From the NCBI GenBank assembly GCA_963772595.1, contig CAVYXZ010000013.1, positions 248,001 through 312,000 on the forward strand: a DNA stretch of 64,000 nt, given 5' to 3'. The notes beneath the pieces were generated by a model that saw only the letters and a program-made list of their open reading frames with translations, did not search any database and was not told the DNA's origin. The stretch comes from CAVYXZ01 sp963772595 (GTDB taxonomy: Bacteria; Chloroflexota; Anaerolineae; Aggregatilineales; Phototrophicaceae). Made by a program: the position numbers and the translations under genes. Within the stretch, counting starts at the first letter, position 1, and every line of letters starts with the position of its first letter. This document shows, piece after piece, positions 46,194 through 59,999 of this stretch.

Positions 46194-46234
46194 AAAAGCG
46201 CGAGGTAGCGATTACCCCGCGCTTTTGTTTTAGA
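46194..46234. terminator. Bidirectional terminator between the glycoside hydrolase and rpoC
   Basis: A 14-nt arm, AAAAGCGCGAGGTA, pairs with TACCCCGCGCTTTT with one mismatch and loop GCGAT, with T runs on both strands. It serves both convergent genes. Confidence 0.85.
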
Positions 46235-46246
46235 CTGTCAGCCCGT

Positions 46247-50856
<4,610 letters not shown>

Positions 50857-51024
50857 GGCGTACCCTCCTCTGCGTCATAAGTGTATAGGAACTGTGTGTA
50901 TAGCTGACTACTGAATATGCGGATTCGACAAGGTGTGTCTCGTAAAACAAAACAATGGCTCTCGGATAGATTCTCCGATGCCACATCAACGGTTGGAGCG
51001 ATTTCGAATTTTCATAGATGACAA

Positions 51025-51053
51025 ATCATACCTTAACAGACCCACTTTGTCAA
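51025..51053 (-). promoter_or_regulatory. Near-consensus sigma70 promoter of rpoC
   Basis: On the minus strand: TTGACA (51048-51053), a 17-nt spacer and TATGAT (51025-51030). The start point would be near 51018, giving a leader of about 160 nt. The leader holds a weak TCGGA/TCCGA hairpin (50966-50984) followed by a T-rich tract, possibly an attenuator. Confidence 0.85.
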
Positions 51054-51144
51054 GGTTTCGCGTAGTAATATTTGGGGTTATGTAGGGGGACAACAACGTT
51101 ATGCATCGTAGCTCATCATAACGCCGAGTTGAACCGCTGTCAAG

Positions 51145-52428
51145 TTAGATGCGAATCACCGCCCCGCAGTAGCTGCACGTTACTTCGGTCTGGCCTGCGA
51201 CGATGCGCGGTAGGGTACCACCGCAGACATGACAGGCAGTCGGGGCTTCACGCAGCCGCTGAACGACCTCCGGGTCCGGCTCAATTGCCCGTTCATTGGC
51301 CGCGTCACCGCTGACCATGCGCTGAATCTGCTTCTGCCAGAGTTTACAATCAACCCCGCCCTTGACCTCGACGGTAATTTGCCGGTGCTGGCTGGAGGAG
51401 GTCTGGAAGTTCAGCATATCTTTACCGCCGAACATGCCTTTGTTTTCCGCCTCGACCGAGTCGATGGTACTGAGCGGCAGCTCCCATTCCAGTTCCTGTT
51501 CCTGCTTGCCGCCAAACATGCCCAGCTTCTTGCCGGTTTTTTCTTTTTGCTCGAAGATCAGGCGCTGGTCGGTCAGGTAGAGGATGCCATCGGGGTCCTG
51601 TTTGCCTTTGCCGGTGGCGACCCATTCGGCTTTAGCGGCCAGAAACAGCGATTCGCCCGCCAGGAAATCGAAGCTGGCCTCGTCCTTCTGGTCAAGGAAC
51701 CAGTTGATCTCAGTAATTTGCTGCACGGCGGACTGCACGTCGGCGCTGAGGCTCTCGTAGAGGGCCTGGATGCGTTCTTCGGCGGCGTCGGCTTTGGCTT
51801 TCAGACTGCTGAGTGCGCTTTCAGCCTGGCTGAGCGTGTCCTCACTGGTGTTCCCGCCCAGGCTGTTGATCCGCTTTTCGACGCTGCTGATGTCCGCGCG
51901 GAGTGCGGCTACTTCGTCGTCGATAGCCTGGTGTACGCGCTGGTTGGTCTCATCCCAGTGCTGCTGGAGGACTTCGGCCTTGTTTTCCAGGTAGGAGCGG
52001 TAGGCATAGCCCCGGCTGCGGATCTGCTCGATTTCGTTCGGCAGGTCGTGAATGCGCGTCTCCAGGTCGGCCACTGCGCGCGTGACATCGGCCATGTTGA
52101 TCTGCTGCTGGAAATCGTTGAACTGGCTTTGCAGCGCGCCGATTTGCTCGGCGAAGGGACTGCCAGCAATGCTGGGCTGCGCCATGCCGCCCTTGCTGCT
52201 GTCTCCCGGACTTGCCGGAGTACTGTTCAGGGGCGCTTTGCCAATCCCAGAGGGGGACGCAGCACTGGCCTCACCCGCGGCTTTGCCCGCCACACCCTGG
52301 CTCAGGCCGCCTTTGGCTCCGCCAGCCTTTGGTGATCCGTCCGCTGCCGCTTTGCCGCTCTTATCCATCGCGCTCTTGCCCCCCATGCTCTGGCCTGCCG
52401 CCTTGCCGTCGGTAGTCTCATTGTTCAT
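51145..52428 (-). CDS. Coiled-coil protein with PH/GRAM-like domain and C-terminal zinc ribbon, function unknown
   Basis: 427 aa. GGAGG lies 9 nt before ATG 52428. The first 95 residues are Gly/Ala/Lys/Ser-rich and look disordered. A coiled coil follows (about 100-240, QFNDFQQQINMADVTRAVAD). A beta-rich PH/GRAM-like stretch (ILYLTDQRLIFEQKEKTGKK, ELEWELPLSTIDSVEAENKG) comes next. The end is a four-Cys zinc ribbon (CHVCGG...CSYCGA). It is the third gene of the ftsY-prfB operon, 20 nt after prfB. I do not recognise a function; the zinc ribbon suggests nucleic-acid or protein contacts. Confidence 0.8.
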   Translation of the reverse strand: MNNETTDGKAAGQSMGGKSAMDKSGKAAADGSPKAGGAKGGLSQGVAGKAAGEASAASPSGIGKAPLNSTPASPGDSSKGGMAQPSIAGSPFAEQIGALQSQFNDFQQQINMADVTRAVADLETRIHDLPNEIEQIRSRGYAYRSYLENKAEVLQQHWDETNQRVHQAIDDEVAALRADISSVEKRINSLGGNTSEDTLSQAESALSSLKAKADAAEERIQALYESLSADVQSAVQQITEINWFLDQKDEASFDFLAGESLFLAAKAEWVATGKGKQDPDGILYLTDQRLIFEQKEKTGKKLGMFGGKQEQELEWELPLSTIDSVEAENKGMFGGKDMLNFQTSSSQHRQITVEVKGGVDCKLWQKQIQRMVSGDAANERAIEPDPEVVQRLREAPTACHVCGGTLPRIVAGQTEVTCSYCGAVIRI

Positions 52429-52448
52429 GGTTTTGGCCTCCAGAAGAA

Positions 52449-53543
52449 TTAAGATTTCTTGCCGTTGATGCGATAGCGCAAGTAGGCTTCCATGAATTCA
52501 TTCAGGCCGCCATCGAGAACAGCCGCCGTGTTGCCGGTTTCGTAATCGGTGCGGTGATCTTTGACCATCTGGTAGGGGTGCAGGACGTAGGAGCGGATCT
52601 GGCGTCCCCAACCAGCATCGACGTTCTCACCTTTGAGTTCGGCCAGTTCGGCTTCCTGCTTTTCCTGTTCCAGTTCGTAGAGACGCACCTTGAGGATTTG
52701 CATGGCACGTTCGCGGTTCTGTTTCTGGCTGCGCTCGTTCTGGCACTGGACGACGATCCCGGTCGGCAGGTGAGTGATGCGGATAGCCGTATCGTTCTTC
52801 TGCACGTGCTGGCCGCCCGCGCCCCCGGCCCGGTAGGAATCAATGCGCAAGTCCGCCTCGTTGATCTCGATGTCGATGTCGTCTTGAATATCCGGCCACA
52901 ACTCGACTTTGGCAAAGGAGGTATGGCGGCGGCTGGCAGCATCGAAGGGGCTGAGGCGGACCAGCCGGTGAACGCCCAATTCGCTTTGCAGATAGCCATA
53001 GGCATAGTCGCCCTGAACATCCAGCGTGACGCTCTTGACCCCGGCTTCCTCGCCCTCGCTGCGGTCGAGTTCTTCGATCTTGTAGCCGTGCTGTTCCGCC
53101 CAGCGTGTGTACATGCGCTCCAGCATCTGTGCCCAATCCTGAGCTTCGGTGCCGCCTGCGCCTGCATGAATCGCCAGGATGGCGTTTTCCTCATCGTGCG
53201 GGCCGGAGAGCATCGCCTGGAAGGACATACGCTCCACGACAGGCCGCAGGGCTTCCACCTCGTCGCTGAGATCGTCCAGCAGGGATTCGTCGTTCATTTC
53301 GGCCAGTTCCAGCGCGTCGTTGATGCGCTGCGCGACAGCCTGCCAGCGATCAACCTGGGCTTTGAGGCCAGACATGGTCTGCATAAGCTTCTGCGCGGCT
53401 TCCGGGTCATCCCAGAAATCGGTGGCGCTGGCCTGTTCCTCGATAGCATGAATCTGCGCCTCTTTGTCGGCAATGCCAAGGCGCGCCATCAGACCGTCGA
53501 TAGTTTTTTTCATTTCTTGAAGCGCTTCGACCAGGTTATCCAT
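52449..53543 (-). CDS. prfB: Peptide chain release factor 2
   Basis: 364 aa in one continuous frame. The stop-codon recognition motif SPF is in RLSPFDAASRR. The GGQ motif that triggers peptide release is in RAGGAGGQHVQKND. Release factor 2 acts on UAA and UGA. There is no programmed +1 frameshift site near codon 25, unlike E. coli and many others, so the autoregulatory loop is absent here. The start is shared with the ftsY stop as TAATG. Confidence 0.97.
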   Translation of the reverse strand: MDNLVEALQEMKKTIDGLMARLGIADKEAQIHAIEEQASATDFWDDPEAAQKLMQTMSGLKAQVDRWQAVAQRINDALELAEMNDESLLDDLSDEVEALRPVVERMSFQAMLSGPHDEENAILAIHAGAGGTEAQDWAQMLERMYTRWAEQHGYKIEELDRSEGEEAGVKSVTLDVQGDYAYGYLQSELGVHRLVRLSPFDAASRRHTSFAKVELWPDIQDDIDIEINEADLRIDSYRAGGAGGQHVQKNDTAIRITHLPTGIVVQCQNERSQKQNRERAMQILKVRLYELEQEKQEAELAELKGENVDAGWGRQIRSYVLHPYQMVKDHRTDYETGNTAAVLDGGLNEFMEAYLRYRINGKKS

Positions 53544-54433
53544 TAGTTTTCATCGAACAGACTCTTCACAAAGATTTCCGGGTTGAACTGGACCAGATCG
53601 TAGACGCCCTCGCCGAGGCCGAGATAATGCACCGGCAGGCCGAGTTCCTGGAAGACGGCGAAGACCATGCCGCCCTTGGCGGTGCCGTCCAGCTTGGTGA
53701 CGATGATCCCGGTGACATCGACCATTTCCTGGAATTTGCGCGCCTGCTGCAAAGCGTTCTGGCCGGTGGTGCCATCCAGCACCAGCAGCACCTCATGGGG
53801 CGCGTCCGGCACAACCTTGGACGAGACCGATTTGATCTTCGCCAGTTCGCCCATCAGATTGTAATTGGTGTGCAGGCGGCCCGCCGTGTCGATAATCAGG
53901 ATGTCTTTGCCGCGTGCGTGGGCGGCTGCGGTAGCATCGTAGACGATGGCTGCGGGGTCCGAGCCGGGCTGACCGGCGATGACCGGCACGTTGACCCGTT
54001 CGCCCCAGGTCTGCAACTGCTCGATGGCGGCGGCGCGGAAGGTGTCTCCGGCGGCCAGCAGCACGTTGCGGCCTGACGTGTTGAGCCGGTTGGCGAGCTT
54101 GGCGATGGTGGTGGTCTTGCCGGAGCCATTGACGCCGACGACCAGAACAATCGACAGCGGACGCCCGCTGATGTTCATCGGCGGCGGTATTTCCAGCAGG
54201 TCGAACAGCGCCTGACGCAGGCCCTGCTGCAAGTCCTCGCTGCGACGGTAGCCCTCTTTGCGCAGTCGTTCCAATACTTTTCCAGTGGTTTCCACGCCCA
54301 GATCGGCCTGAATCAGGATGGTTTCGATGTCGTCCCAGGTGTCCTCGTCGATCTCGCTGCTGCCGATCATATCGGCAATGCGACCGAAGAAGGAGCGCCG
54401 GGTTTTGGACAGACCTTTGTTGAAAACGCTCAA
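53543..54433 (-). CDS. ftsY: Signal recognition particle receptor FtsY
   Basis: 296 aa from TTG 54433, with GGAG 9 nt upstream. The frame is open much further, but that part is antisense to moaC and upstream of the promoter. The helical N domain (SKTRRSFFGRIADMIGSSEI) precedes the G domain: GVNGSGKTTTIAKLANRL, DTFRAAAIEQL, DTAGRLHTNYNLM and TKLDGTAKGG. The long acidic A domain of E. coli is absent, as in many bacteria. It docks the signal recognition particle at the membrane. Confidence 0.96.
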   Translation of the reverse strand: MSVFNKGLSKTRRSFFGRIADMIGSSEIDEDTWDDIETILIQADLGVETTGKVLERLRKEGYRRSEDLQQGLRQALFDLLEIPPPMNISGRPLSIVLVVGVNGSGKTTTIAKLANRLNTSGRNVLLAAGDTFRAAAIEQLQTWGERVNVPVIAGQPGSDPAAIVYDATAAAHARGKDILIIDTAGRLHTNYNLMGELAKIKSVSSKVVPDAPHEVLLVLDGTTGQNALQQARKFQEMVDVTGIIVTKLDGTAKGGMVFAVFQELGLPVHYLGLGEGVYDLVQFNPEIFVKSLFDEN

Positions 54434-54472
54434 GAAGGTGGACTCCGATTTAGCTAAAAGGGTGCGGGAATC

Positions 54473-54501
54473 AGTATACACGGGCGCAAAATCCAAAACA
54501 A
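54473..54501 (-). promoter_or_regulatory. Promoter of the ftsY operon
   Basis: On the minus strand: TTGTTT (54496-54501), 17 nt and TATACT (54473-54478). It supports the short TTG start of ftsY at 54433. Confidence 0.6.
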
Positions 54502-54525
54502 CCCTGCGTCGGGGTGCGCGAGCTT

Positions 54526-54534
54526 TGCTATAAT
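54526..54534 (+). promoter_or_regulatory. Extended -10 promoter of moaC
   Basis: TGCTATAAT at 54526-54534, 22 nt before ATG 54557 and overlapping no other gene. No clear -35. Confidence 0.55.
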
Positions 54535-54556
54535 GCAGGTTCCAGGAGGTGGCGCG

Positions 54557-55042
54557 ATGAACGACAGCTTGACGCATCTGGACGAACAGGGTGCGGCACG
54601 GATGGTCGATGTCGGCGATAAGCCGGACAGTGTACGCACGGCGGTCGCAGGGGGCGCGGTCTATATGCAGCCAGAGACTCTGCGCCTGATTCGAGAGGGT
54701 GCGCTCAAGAAAGGCGACGTGTTGACGGTGGCACGCATCGCCGGGATTATGGCGGCCAAACGCACCTCGGAGTTGATCCCGCTGTGCCATCCGATCTCGC
54801 TGAATAAGATTGACCTGGAACTGTGGCTGGACGAAGCGGCGAGTGCTGTGCGTGTGCGGGCGACGGCGCGGACGACCGGCAAGACGGGTGTTGAGATGGA
54901 GGCGCTGACGGCGGTGAGCGTTGCGGCGCTGACAATCTACGACATGGCGAAGGCGGTGGATCGCGGGATGCGGCTGAGTGACATCCGGTTGCTGGAAAAA
55001 CACGGCGGTCAGCATGGTGATTATGTGGCGGAGGCGGAGTGA
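54557..55042 (+). CDS. moaC: Cyclic pyranopterin monophosphate synthase
   Basis: 161 aa from ATG 54557, with AGGAGG 7 nt upstream. MoaC motifs: MAAKRTSELIPLCHPI, GVEMEALTAVSVAALTIYDM and the late KSGG-like EKHGGQHGDY. It converts the MoaA product to cyclic pyranopterin monophosphate, the first stable molybdenum-cofactor intermediate. Its stop overlaps the next start as TGATG. Confidence 0.96.
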   Translation: MNDSLTHLDEQGAARMVDVGDKPDSVRTAVAGGAVYMQPETLRLIREGALKKGDVLTVARIAGIMAAKRTSELIPLCHPISLNKIDLELWLDEAASAVRVRATARTTGKTGVEMEALTAVSVAALTIYDMAKAVDRGMRLSDIRLLEKHGGQHGDYVAEAE

Positions 55043-55761
55043 TGCAGATCAAAGTACTGCTTTTTGCGACGCTCAAAGACGCTGCCGGGCAGAATAAGCT
55101 GGACATCTTGCTGCCAGGCGATCAGGCGACGGTGGCCGATTTACGCAAGGTCATGATCGACCGGGTGCCCGCTCTGCGCGATCATATCGGTATCGCCATC
55201 GCTGCCGTCAACGAGGAATATGCCTTCGACCAGGACGCGCTCAACGATGGCGATTCTGTGGCCTTCTTCCCGCCGGTCAGCGGGGGTGTTTCGCCGTTCC
55301 CGGAGATTTTCCGGCTGGCGGATGGGCCGATTGACCACGATGAATTGATCGCGGCCATCACCGTGCCGGAGACCGGGGCTGTCTGCGTCTTCAGTGGCAT
55401 GGTGCGCGGCAAGACCAACAAGGAAAACGCGCCCACCGAGACCGAGTATCTCGAATACGAGGCCTATGAGCCGATGGCGGTCGCCAAGATGGCGCAGGTC
55501 GCAGCGGAAATCCGTGAACAGTGGCCGCTGGTGCAGGGTATCGCCATTGTCCAGCGAATTGGGCGGCTGCAAGTCGGGCAGAACACGATCTTGATCGCCT
55601 GTTCGTCCGGTCACCGGGACCAGGGCTGCTTTGAGGCCGCGCGTTATGGCATTGACCGGCTCAAAGAAATCGTGCCGGTGTGGAAGAAGGAAATTGGGCC
55701 GGACGGCTCGTCCTGGGTCGAAGGTCACTATATGCCGGGTGCAGCGGACCGGCGCACATGA
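55042..55761 (+). CDS. Molybdopterin synthase, MoaD-MoaE fusion
   Basis: 239 aa, starting within the moaC stop. Residues 1-82 form a ubiquitin-like MoaD (IKVLLFATLKDAAGQNKLDI) ending in PPVSGG. MoaE follows without a gap: GAVCVFSGMVRGKTN, LEYEAYEPMAVAKM, RIGRLQVGQ, SGHRDQGCFEAARYGIDRLK and PVWKKE. In the family the MoaD Gly-Gly end must carry a thiocarboxylate. Here it is internal, so cleavage after GG seems needed, as known for the mycobacterial MoaX fusion. Confidence 0.95.
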   Translation: MQIKVLLFATLKDAAGQNKLDILLPGDQATVADLRKVMIDRVPALRDHIGIAIAAVNEEYAFDQDALNDGDSVAFFPPVSGGVSPFPEIFRLADGPIDHDELIAAITVPETGAVCVFSGMVRGKTNKENAPTETEYLEYEAYEPMAVAKMAQVAAEIREQWPLVQGIAIVQRIGRLQVGQNTILIACSSGHRDQGCFEAARYGIDRLKEIVPVWKKEIGPDGSSWVEGHYMPGAADRRT

Positions 55762-55877
55762 AGCCAGCGTGCCGCCGTGTCGGGCAACAATTTGGCGCGC
55801 CGCGTGTTCTAATGGGCGGATGCAGGATTCGGCATCCCGTCAGAAGAGCCAAATCACACGAATAGGGGTGTAAGACT

Positions 55878-57119
55878 ATGAGACGGGTTGTGATAACCGG
55901 GTTGGGTGCTGTGTCGCCCCTGGGCCACAGTGCAGAAGAAAGCTGGGAAGCGCTCAAAGCGGGAACGAGCGGTGTTGGTCCGATTACGCGCTTTGACCCC
56001 GTGAATCATCTGGTCAAAATCGCGGCGGAAGTCAAGAACTGGGACCCGACCGTGTACATGCTGGCGAAAGAGGCCCGGCGGCGGGACCGTTACCAGCAGT
56101 TTGTAGTTGCGGCAGGCAAACAGGCGGTTGCCCATGCGGAGCTGGTGATTAGCGATGAGGAACGAAGTCGCTCTAGCGTGATTGTTGGCTCCTCGGTAGG
56201 TGGGGTAGATAGCTATTTTGACCAGGCCAAGCTGATTATTGATACCGGCGATTCGCGCAAGATCACGCCCTTCGGCATCCCCATGCTGATGGTCAATGGT
56301 GGCAGCGATATTTTGAGTATCGAAGTGGGTGCCACGGGTCCGTCGTATACGCCGATCTCGGCCTGCGCGACCGGGGCCGATTGTATCGGCCATGCCTATG
56401 ACCTGATCCGTCTGGGTCGTATTGATCGTGCGCTGGCGGGCTGTGGTGATGCGCCGATTATCCCGATTGCGGTGGCGGCCTTTGACCGCGTGGGGGCCTG
56501 TTCGCGTGAAAATGACAACCCGGAAGGTGCGTCCCGGCCTTTTGATCGCAATCGAACCGGGCTGGTCTTCAGCGAAGGGGCGGGTGTGGTGATCCTGGAA
56601 GCCCTGGAGACAGCACAGGCGCGCGGCGCGGAGATCCTGGCCGAAATCGTCGGCTACGGCACAACCTCCGATGCCTTCCACACGACGGCCCCGGAACCGG
56701 ATGGACGTGGTGCGGCGGAGGCGATCTCACAGGCGCTGGGGGATGCACAGTTGAACCCGGAGGACATTGATTATATCAATGCGCATGGCACAGGGACCGC
56801 GCTCAACGACGTGAGTGAGACCAAAGCGGTCAAGCGTGCCCTGGGTGAGCAAGCCTACAAGATTCCGATGAGTTCGACCAAGAGCATGACCGGGCACGGC
56901 ATGGGCGCGACGGCGGCATTAGAGGCCGTCTACTGCACGATGATGCTGCGCGATCAGGTGGTGCCGCCGACGATTAACCTGCACGATCCAGACCCGGAAT
57001 GCGATCTGGATTACGTGCCGAATGTGGCCCGCGAACTCTCACTGCGCTACGTGATGAGCAACGCCTTTGGCTTTGGCGGTCACAATGTCTCGTTGATCTT
57101 TGCAAAATACACTGGATAG
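55878..57119 (+). CDS. fabF: Beta-ketoacyl-ACP synthase II
   Basis: 413 aa. AGGGG precedes ATG 55878. The catalytic Cys is in ISACATGADC; active-site His residues are in HGTGTALND and MTGHGMGA. The C-terminal NAFGFGGHN motif is present. It elongates fatty acids by condensing malonyl-ACP with acyl-ACP. No other fab gene is nearby; rnc starts right after its stop. Confidence 0.96.
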   Translation: MRRVVITGLGAVSPLGHSAEESWEALKAGTSGVGPITRFDPVNHLVKIAAEVKNWDPTVYMLAKEARRRDRYQQFVVAAGKQAVAHAELVISDEERSRSSVIVGSSVGGVDSYFDQAKLIIDTGDSRKITPFGIPMLMVNGGSDILSIEVGATGPSYTPISACATGADCIGHAYDLIRLGRIDRALAGCGDAPIIPIAVAAFDRVGACSRENDNPEGASRPFDRNRTGLVFSEGAGVVILEALETAQARGAEILAEIVGYGTTSDAFHTTAPEPDGRGAAEAISQALGDAQLNPEDIDYINAHGTGTALNDVSETKAVKRALGEQAYKIPMSSTKSMTGHGMGATAALEAVYCTMMLRDQVVPPTINLHDPDPECDLDYVPNVARELSLRYVMSNAFGFGGHNVSLIFAKYTG

Positions 57120-57815
57120 ATGGACATTCAAGATTTTCAAGCACGACACGACATCCACTTTGAGAATCAGGCCCTGCTGCAACAGGCACTGACCCACCGA
57201 TCCTATCTGAATGAGCAGGACGATGAGGATTTGCGCGATAACGAACGGCTGGAGTTCCTGGGCGACGCAGTGCTGGATTTCATCATTACCCGCATCCTCT
57301 TCGCGCGTTTTCCCGAAATGCCGGAAGGCGACCTGACCCGGCTGCGCTCGGCACTGGTACGGACGCAGACCCTGGCCGAGGCGGCCCGGAGCATTGACCT
57401 GGGTGCGTATCTGCGCATGAGCCGGGGCGAGGACTTGAGCGGGGGCCGCGACCGCCGCAGCCTGCTCTGCGATGCCTTCGAGGCGCTGCTGGGTGCGCTC
57501 TATCTCGACCAGGGAGTTGAGGCTGTCGCCGATTTCGTCACGCCGCTGCTGATGCCGCTGGTCGATCACATCCTGGCGGAAGGGCTGCACATTGATGCGC
57601 GCAGCAAACTCCAGGAGTGGAGCCAATCGGCCCAGGGTGAAACGCCGATCTATGTGGTCACGGATGAATCCGGGCCGGACCACGAAAAAGAGTTTACGAT
57701 GGAAGTCCTGATCGGCGAGCAGGTGATCGCCACCGGTCAGGGACGCAGCAAGCAGTTGGCGGCTCAATCAGCAGCGCGCAACGCCCTACGGATGCTGGAG
57801 GCGGACGAATCGTAG
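57120..57815 (+). CDS. rnc: Ribonuclease III
   Basis: 231 aa, ATG 57120 directly after the fabF stop. The signature NERLEFLGDAVLD and the downstream acidic CDAFEALLGALY form the catalytic site. The C-terminal double-stranded RNA-binding domain spans about 155-228 (SKLQEWSQSAQGETPIYVV, GRSKQLAAQSAARNAL). It processes rRNA precursors. fabF-rnc adjacency resembles the acpP/fabF-rnc arrangement of other bacteria. Confidence 0.97.
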   Translation: MDIQDFQARHDIHFENQALLQQALTHRSYLNEQDDEDLRDNERLEFLGDAVLDFIITRILFARFPEMPEGDLTRLRSALVRTQTLAEAARSIDLGAYLRMSRGEDLSGGRDRRSLLCDAFEALLGALYLDQGVEAVADFVTPLLMPLVDHILAEGLHIDARSKLQEWSQSAQGETPIYVVTDESGPDHEKEFTMEVLIGEQVIATGQGRSKQLAAQSAARNALRMLEADES

Positions 57816-57842
57816 GTATTGATTATCCGGGCGATGCAGGCA

Positions 57843-59921
57843 TCAACCGGAGACCGGGCTGGCGATGGGCAGTTCGATAACCGCCATGCGATGATCCGAA
57901 GCCAGCGAATCCATGACCCCGGCGCGTGATTCCTGTAATCGTGGTTCGTACAACCATAGATAATCGACCCTGGCTTGCAGGTTGCTGCGCGACAGTGTAT
58001 AGGATTGGATGGCGGGCTGCCCGGCGAAAGGATCGCGGAAGCTGGCGGCGCGCATCTGCTGGGCCAGCGGCGAGGTCGGCGTGTTGTTGAAGGTGCCGCC
58101 GACGATCAGACGGTTGAAATTGCCGTTGGGATGATCGTTATTGATGATGGTGAAGATTTCGTTGAGCTGGCGCTGCTGGTCCTGTTCCTGCTCCTCAATA
58201 GTTGGGCCGTTAGGTGATTCCAGCAGCAGACCCAGCCAGGTGTTGTACACCGTCAGGATGCCCGCGTCAGGGCGGATCTGGATGCGCTGCACGCCGGTCT
58301 GCTTGCCAGTGCTGGTGAGCAGGGTCCCTTCGTCGAAGACGATCTCGATATTAGACAGGACGGCCAGACCCTCCAGCCCTTCGTTGGTGGCGAAGAAGCG
58401 CCGGTCCATACCCAACCGCCGGGCCAGCCACAGGGCCTCATCGACGCCGTAGCTGGTGGCGCGGCCTACATCCACCTCTTGCAGCAGCACCACGTTCGCG
58501 CCGCTCAGTTCAATCGTGTTGGCGATGTCTTCCAGGCTCGGATAATAATACTCGCTGTAGCCATCATGAATGTTGTAGGTGCCGACGCGAATCACCGGCT
58601 GGTCGCGTACGCCGAGGATCAACGGGGGACGGGCCGCCAGTGCTGCCCAGCCACTGATGACGACCAGTGTCAGGAGACCGGCGATATTCTGCCAGCCGGG
58701 GCCATCCGGCCAGGGAATCCGGCGCTGAATCTGCGTCATCGGCAGGGTAGCGAGGAAGACAGCCAGCAGCAGCAGCGCCAGCCCCATGCCACGGAAGCCG
58801 CGCAGCAGGGCCGGGATCAGTGTATTGAGCCAGTCGTAGGGCGTCGCTAATCCGCGCACAAAGGCATATTCGTAGGTGAAGATGTCGCCCACCACGAGCA
58901 GGCTCAGCACCAACATCCCGACGATCAGCCACAAGCCGCTGAGATTGCGTTCGCGTGCCGCCTGGGGCCGGGTGAGCCACCACCACAGCAAGCTGACGGT
59001 GAACTGGGCGATAATCAGCGAGGCGGCGCTGAGGAAGACGATCCCGCGTACGCGCGTGCCGACGATCACCAGCAGCATAATCAGCAGCATCCAGAACCAG
59101 CCGCGCAGGCTGCCATCCAGCACGCTAATAAAACTGCGCGCCTGAGTACGCACCGCCGGGATGAGCGGCAGCAGTGTCGCGGCAGCGACCAGCGGCACGA
59201 GAGTCGTATAATCTTGATCGCTGCGTCCGGCGATAGCGTTAGGTAGGGCCAGCAATGTGATCTCTAAGAAAAGCAGCGCCCCCAGGCTCACGCCGCCCCA
59301 GAGGGGCATCAGGCCGTAATCGGCAGAGACCCCGCTTTCGGGCGACTCTGCCTGGTAGCGCAGCACGCGCATCAATACCAGCAAGAAGGCCGCCAACGAC
59401 AGGATGATGAACAGCGGCGCGTAGGCAGGCGTCCACGAGGGATCGAGTGTATTGCCGAAGGCGCGCAAAAGCTGATCCAGGCCGAAGCCGAGGACGAAGA
59501 AATAGGGCAGGGTTTGCGCCCGTTGGCGTACCAGCAGTCCGATATAGAGCAGGCCGCCGCCAATCACCAGGCTGGCCGCTGCGGTCGTCGAAACTGCTGT
59601 GTTCATCGCTAACAGCAGCCGTCCACCCGCCACCATTGCCGCTGCCAGGACGAAGAGCCAGCGCACTCGTCCAAGAAACAAAAGCAGTAGCGGCAGTGCC
59701 AGCATCAAGGTCAGAAAGCCGAGATCGCTGCTCAGTTGGCCGGGCGGGACCACACCGGGGCGGCTGAAATCGACCGTGCTGGGGTCCAGCACACTGACGA
59801 GGGCACTGCTGGCCGTCTGGCTGTATAGCTGGCCGATAAGCAGGCGGAGAGTCTGCACAAAAAACACACCGATGAGACCGGCTTCAAAGATATGCAGATG
59901 ATTTTGGAGGAGTCTGCGCAT
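57843..59921 (-). CDS. Polytopic membrane protein with an extracellular endonuclease/exonuclease/phosphatase (EEP)-like domain
   Basis: 692 aa. The first 430 residues hold about twelve hydrophobic helices. The last 250 are EEP-like: VGTYNIHDG, VLLQEVDVG and SDHRMAVIEL are intact. The usual GDxN motif is GGTFNN, with Thr in place of the catalytic Asp, so nuclease or phosphatase activity may be altered or lost. EEP domains also occur in GPI-remodelling and sphingomyelinase-like proteins. It may act on lipids or glycans at the surface. Function is not assigned. Confidence 0.82.
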   Translation of the reverse strand: MRRLLQNHLHIFEAGLIGVFFVQTLRLLIGQLYSQTASSALVSVLDPSTVDFSRPGVVPPGQLSSDLGFLTLMLALPLLLLFLGRVRWLFVLAAAMVAGGRLLLAMNTAVSTTAAASLVIGGGLLYIGLLVRQRAQTLPYFFVLGFGLDQLLRAFGNTLDPSWTPAYAPLFIILSLAAFLLVLMRVLRYQAESPESGVSADYGLMPLWGGVSLGALLFLEITLLALPNAIAGRSDQDYTTLVPLVAAATLLPLIPAVRTQARSFISVLDGSLRGWFWMLLIMLLVIVGTRVRGIVFLSAASLIIAQFTVSLLWWWLTRPQAARERNLSGLWLIVGMLVLSLLVVGDIFTYEYAFVRGLATPYDWLNTLIPALLRGFRGMGLALLLLAVFLATLPMTQIQRRIPWPDGPGWQNIAGLLTLVVISGWAALAARPPLILGVRDQPVIRVGTYNIHDGYSEYYYPSLEDIANTIELSGANVVLLQEVDVGRATSYGVDEALWLARRLGMDRRFFATNEGLEGLAVLSNIEIVFDEGTLLTSTGKQTGVQRIQIRPDAGILTVYNTWLGLLLESPNGPTIEEQEQDQQRQLNEIFTIINNDHPNGNFNRLIVGGTFNNTPTSPLAQQMRAASFRDPFAGQPAIQSYTLSRSNLQARVDYLWLYEPRLQESRAGVMDSLASDHRMAVIELPIASPVSG

Positions 59922-59944
59922 AGCTGCTCCTGCAGGGACGCGGT

Positions 59945-59973
59945 TTAGACAAAGTGTACATCGGCGGTATAAT
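59945..59973 (+). promoter_or_regulatory. Sigma70-type promoter of the amidohydrolase-CYTH gene
   Basis: TTAGAC at 59945-59950, a 17-nt spacer and TATAAT at 59968-59973, 27 nt before the GTG start. Confidence 0.75.
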
Positions 59974-59999
59974 TGTGCAAATCTTTAGGAGGTAGTCCG

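Noticed and set aside
52449..53543. Programmed frameshift in prfB
   Set aside because: The gene is one uninterrupted frame, with no CTTTGA-type site near codon 25.
54434..54556. A molybdenum-cofactor riboswitch upstream of moaC
   Set aside because: The 5' leader from the extended -10 is under 20 nt, too short for the structure.
54434..55015. N-terminal extension of ftsY to 55015
   Set aside because: It is antisense to moaC and upstream of the ftsY promoter; the TTG 54433 start has a ribosome site and gives normal length.
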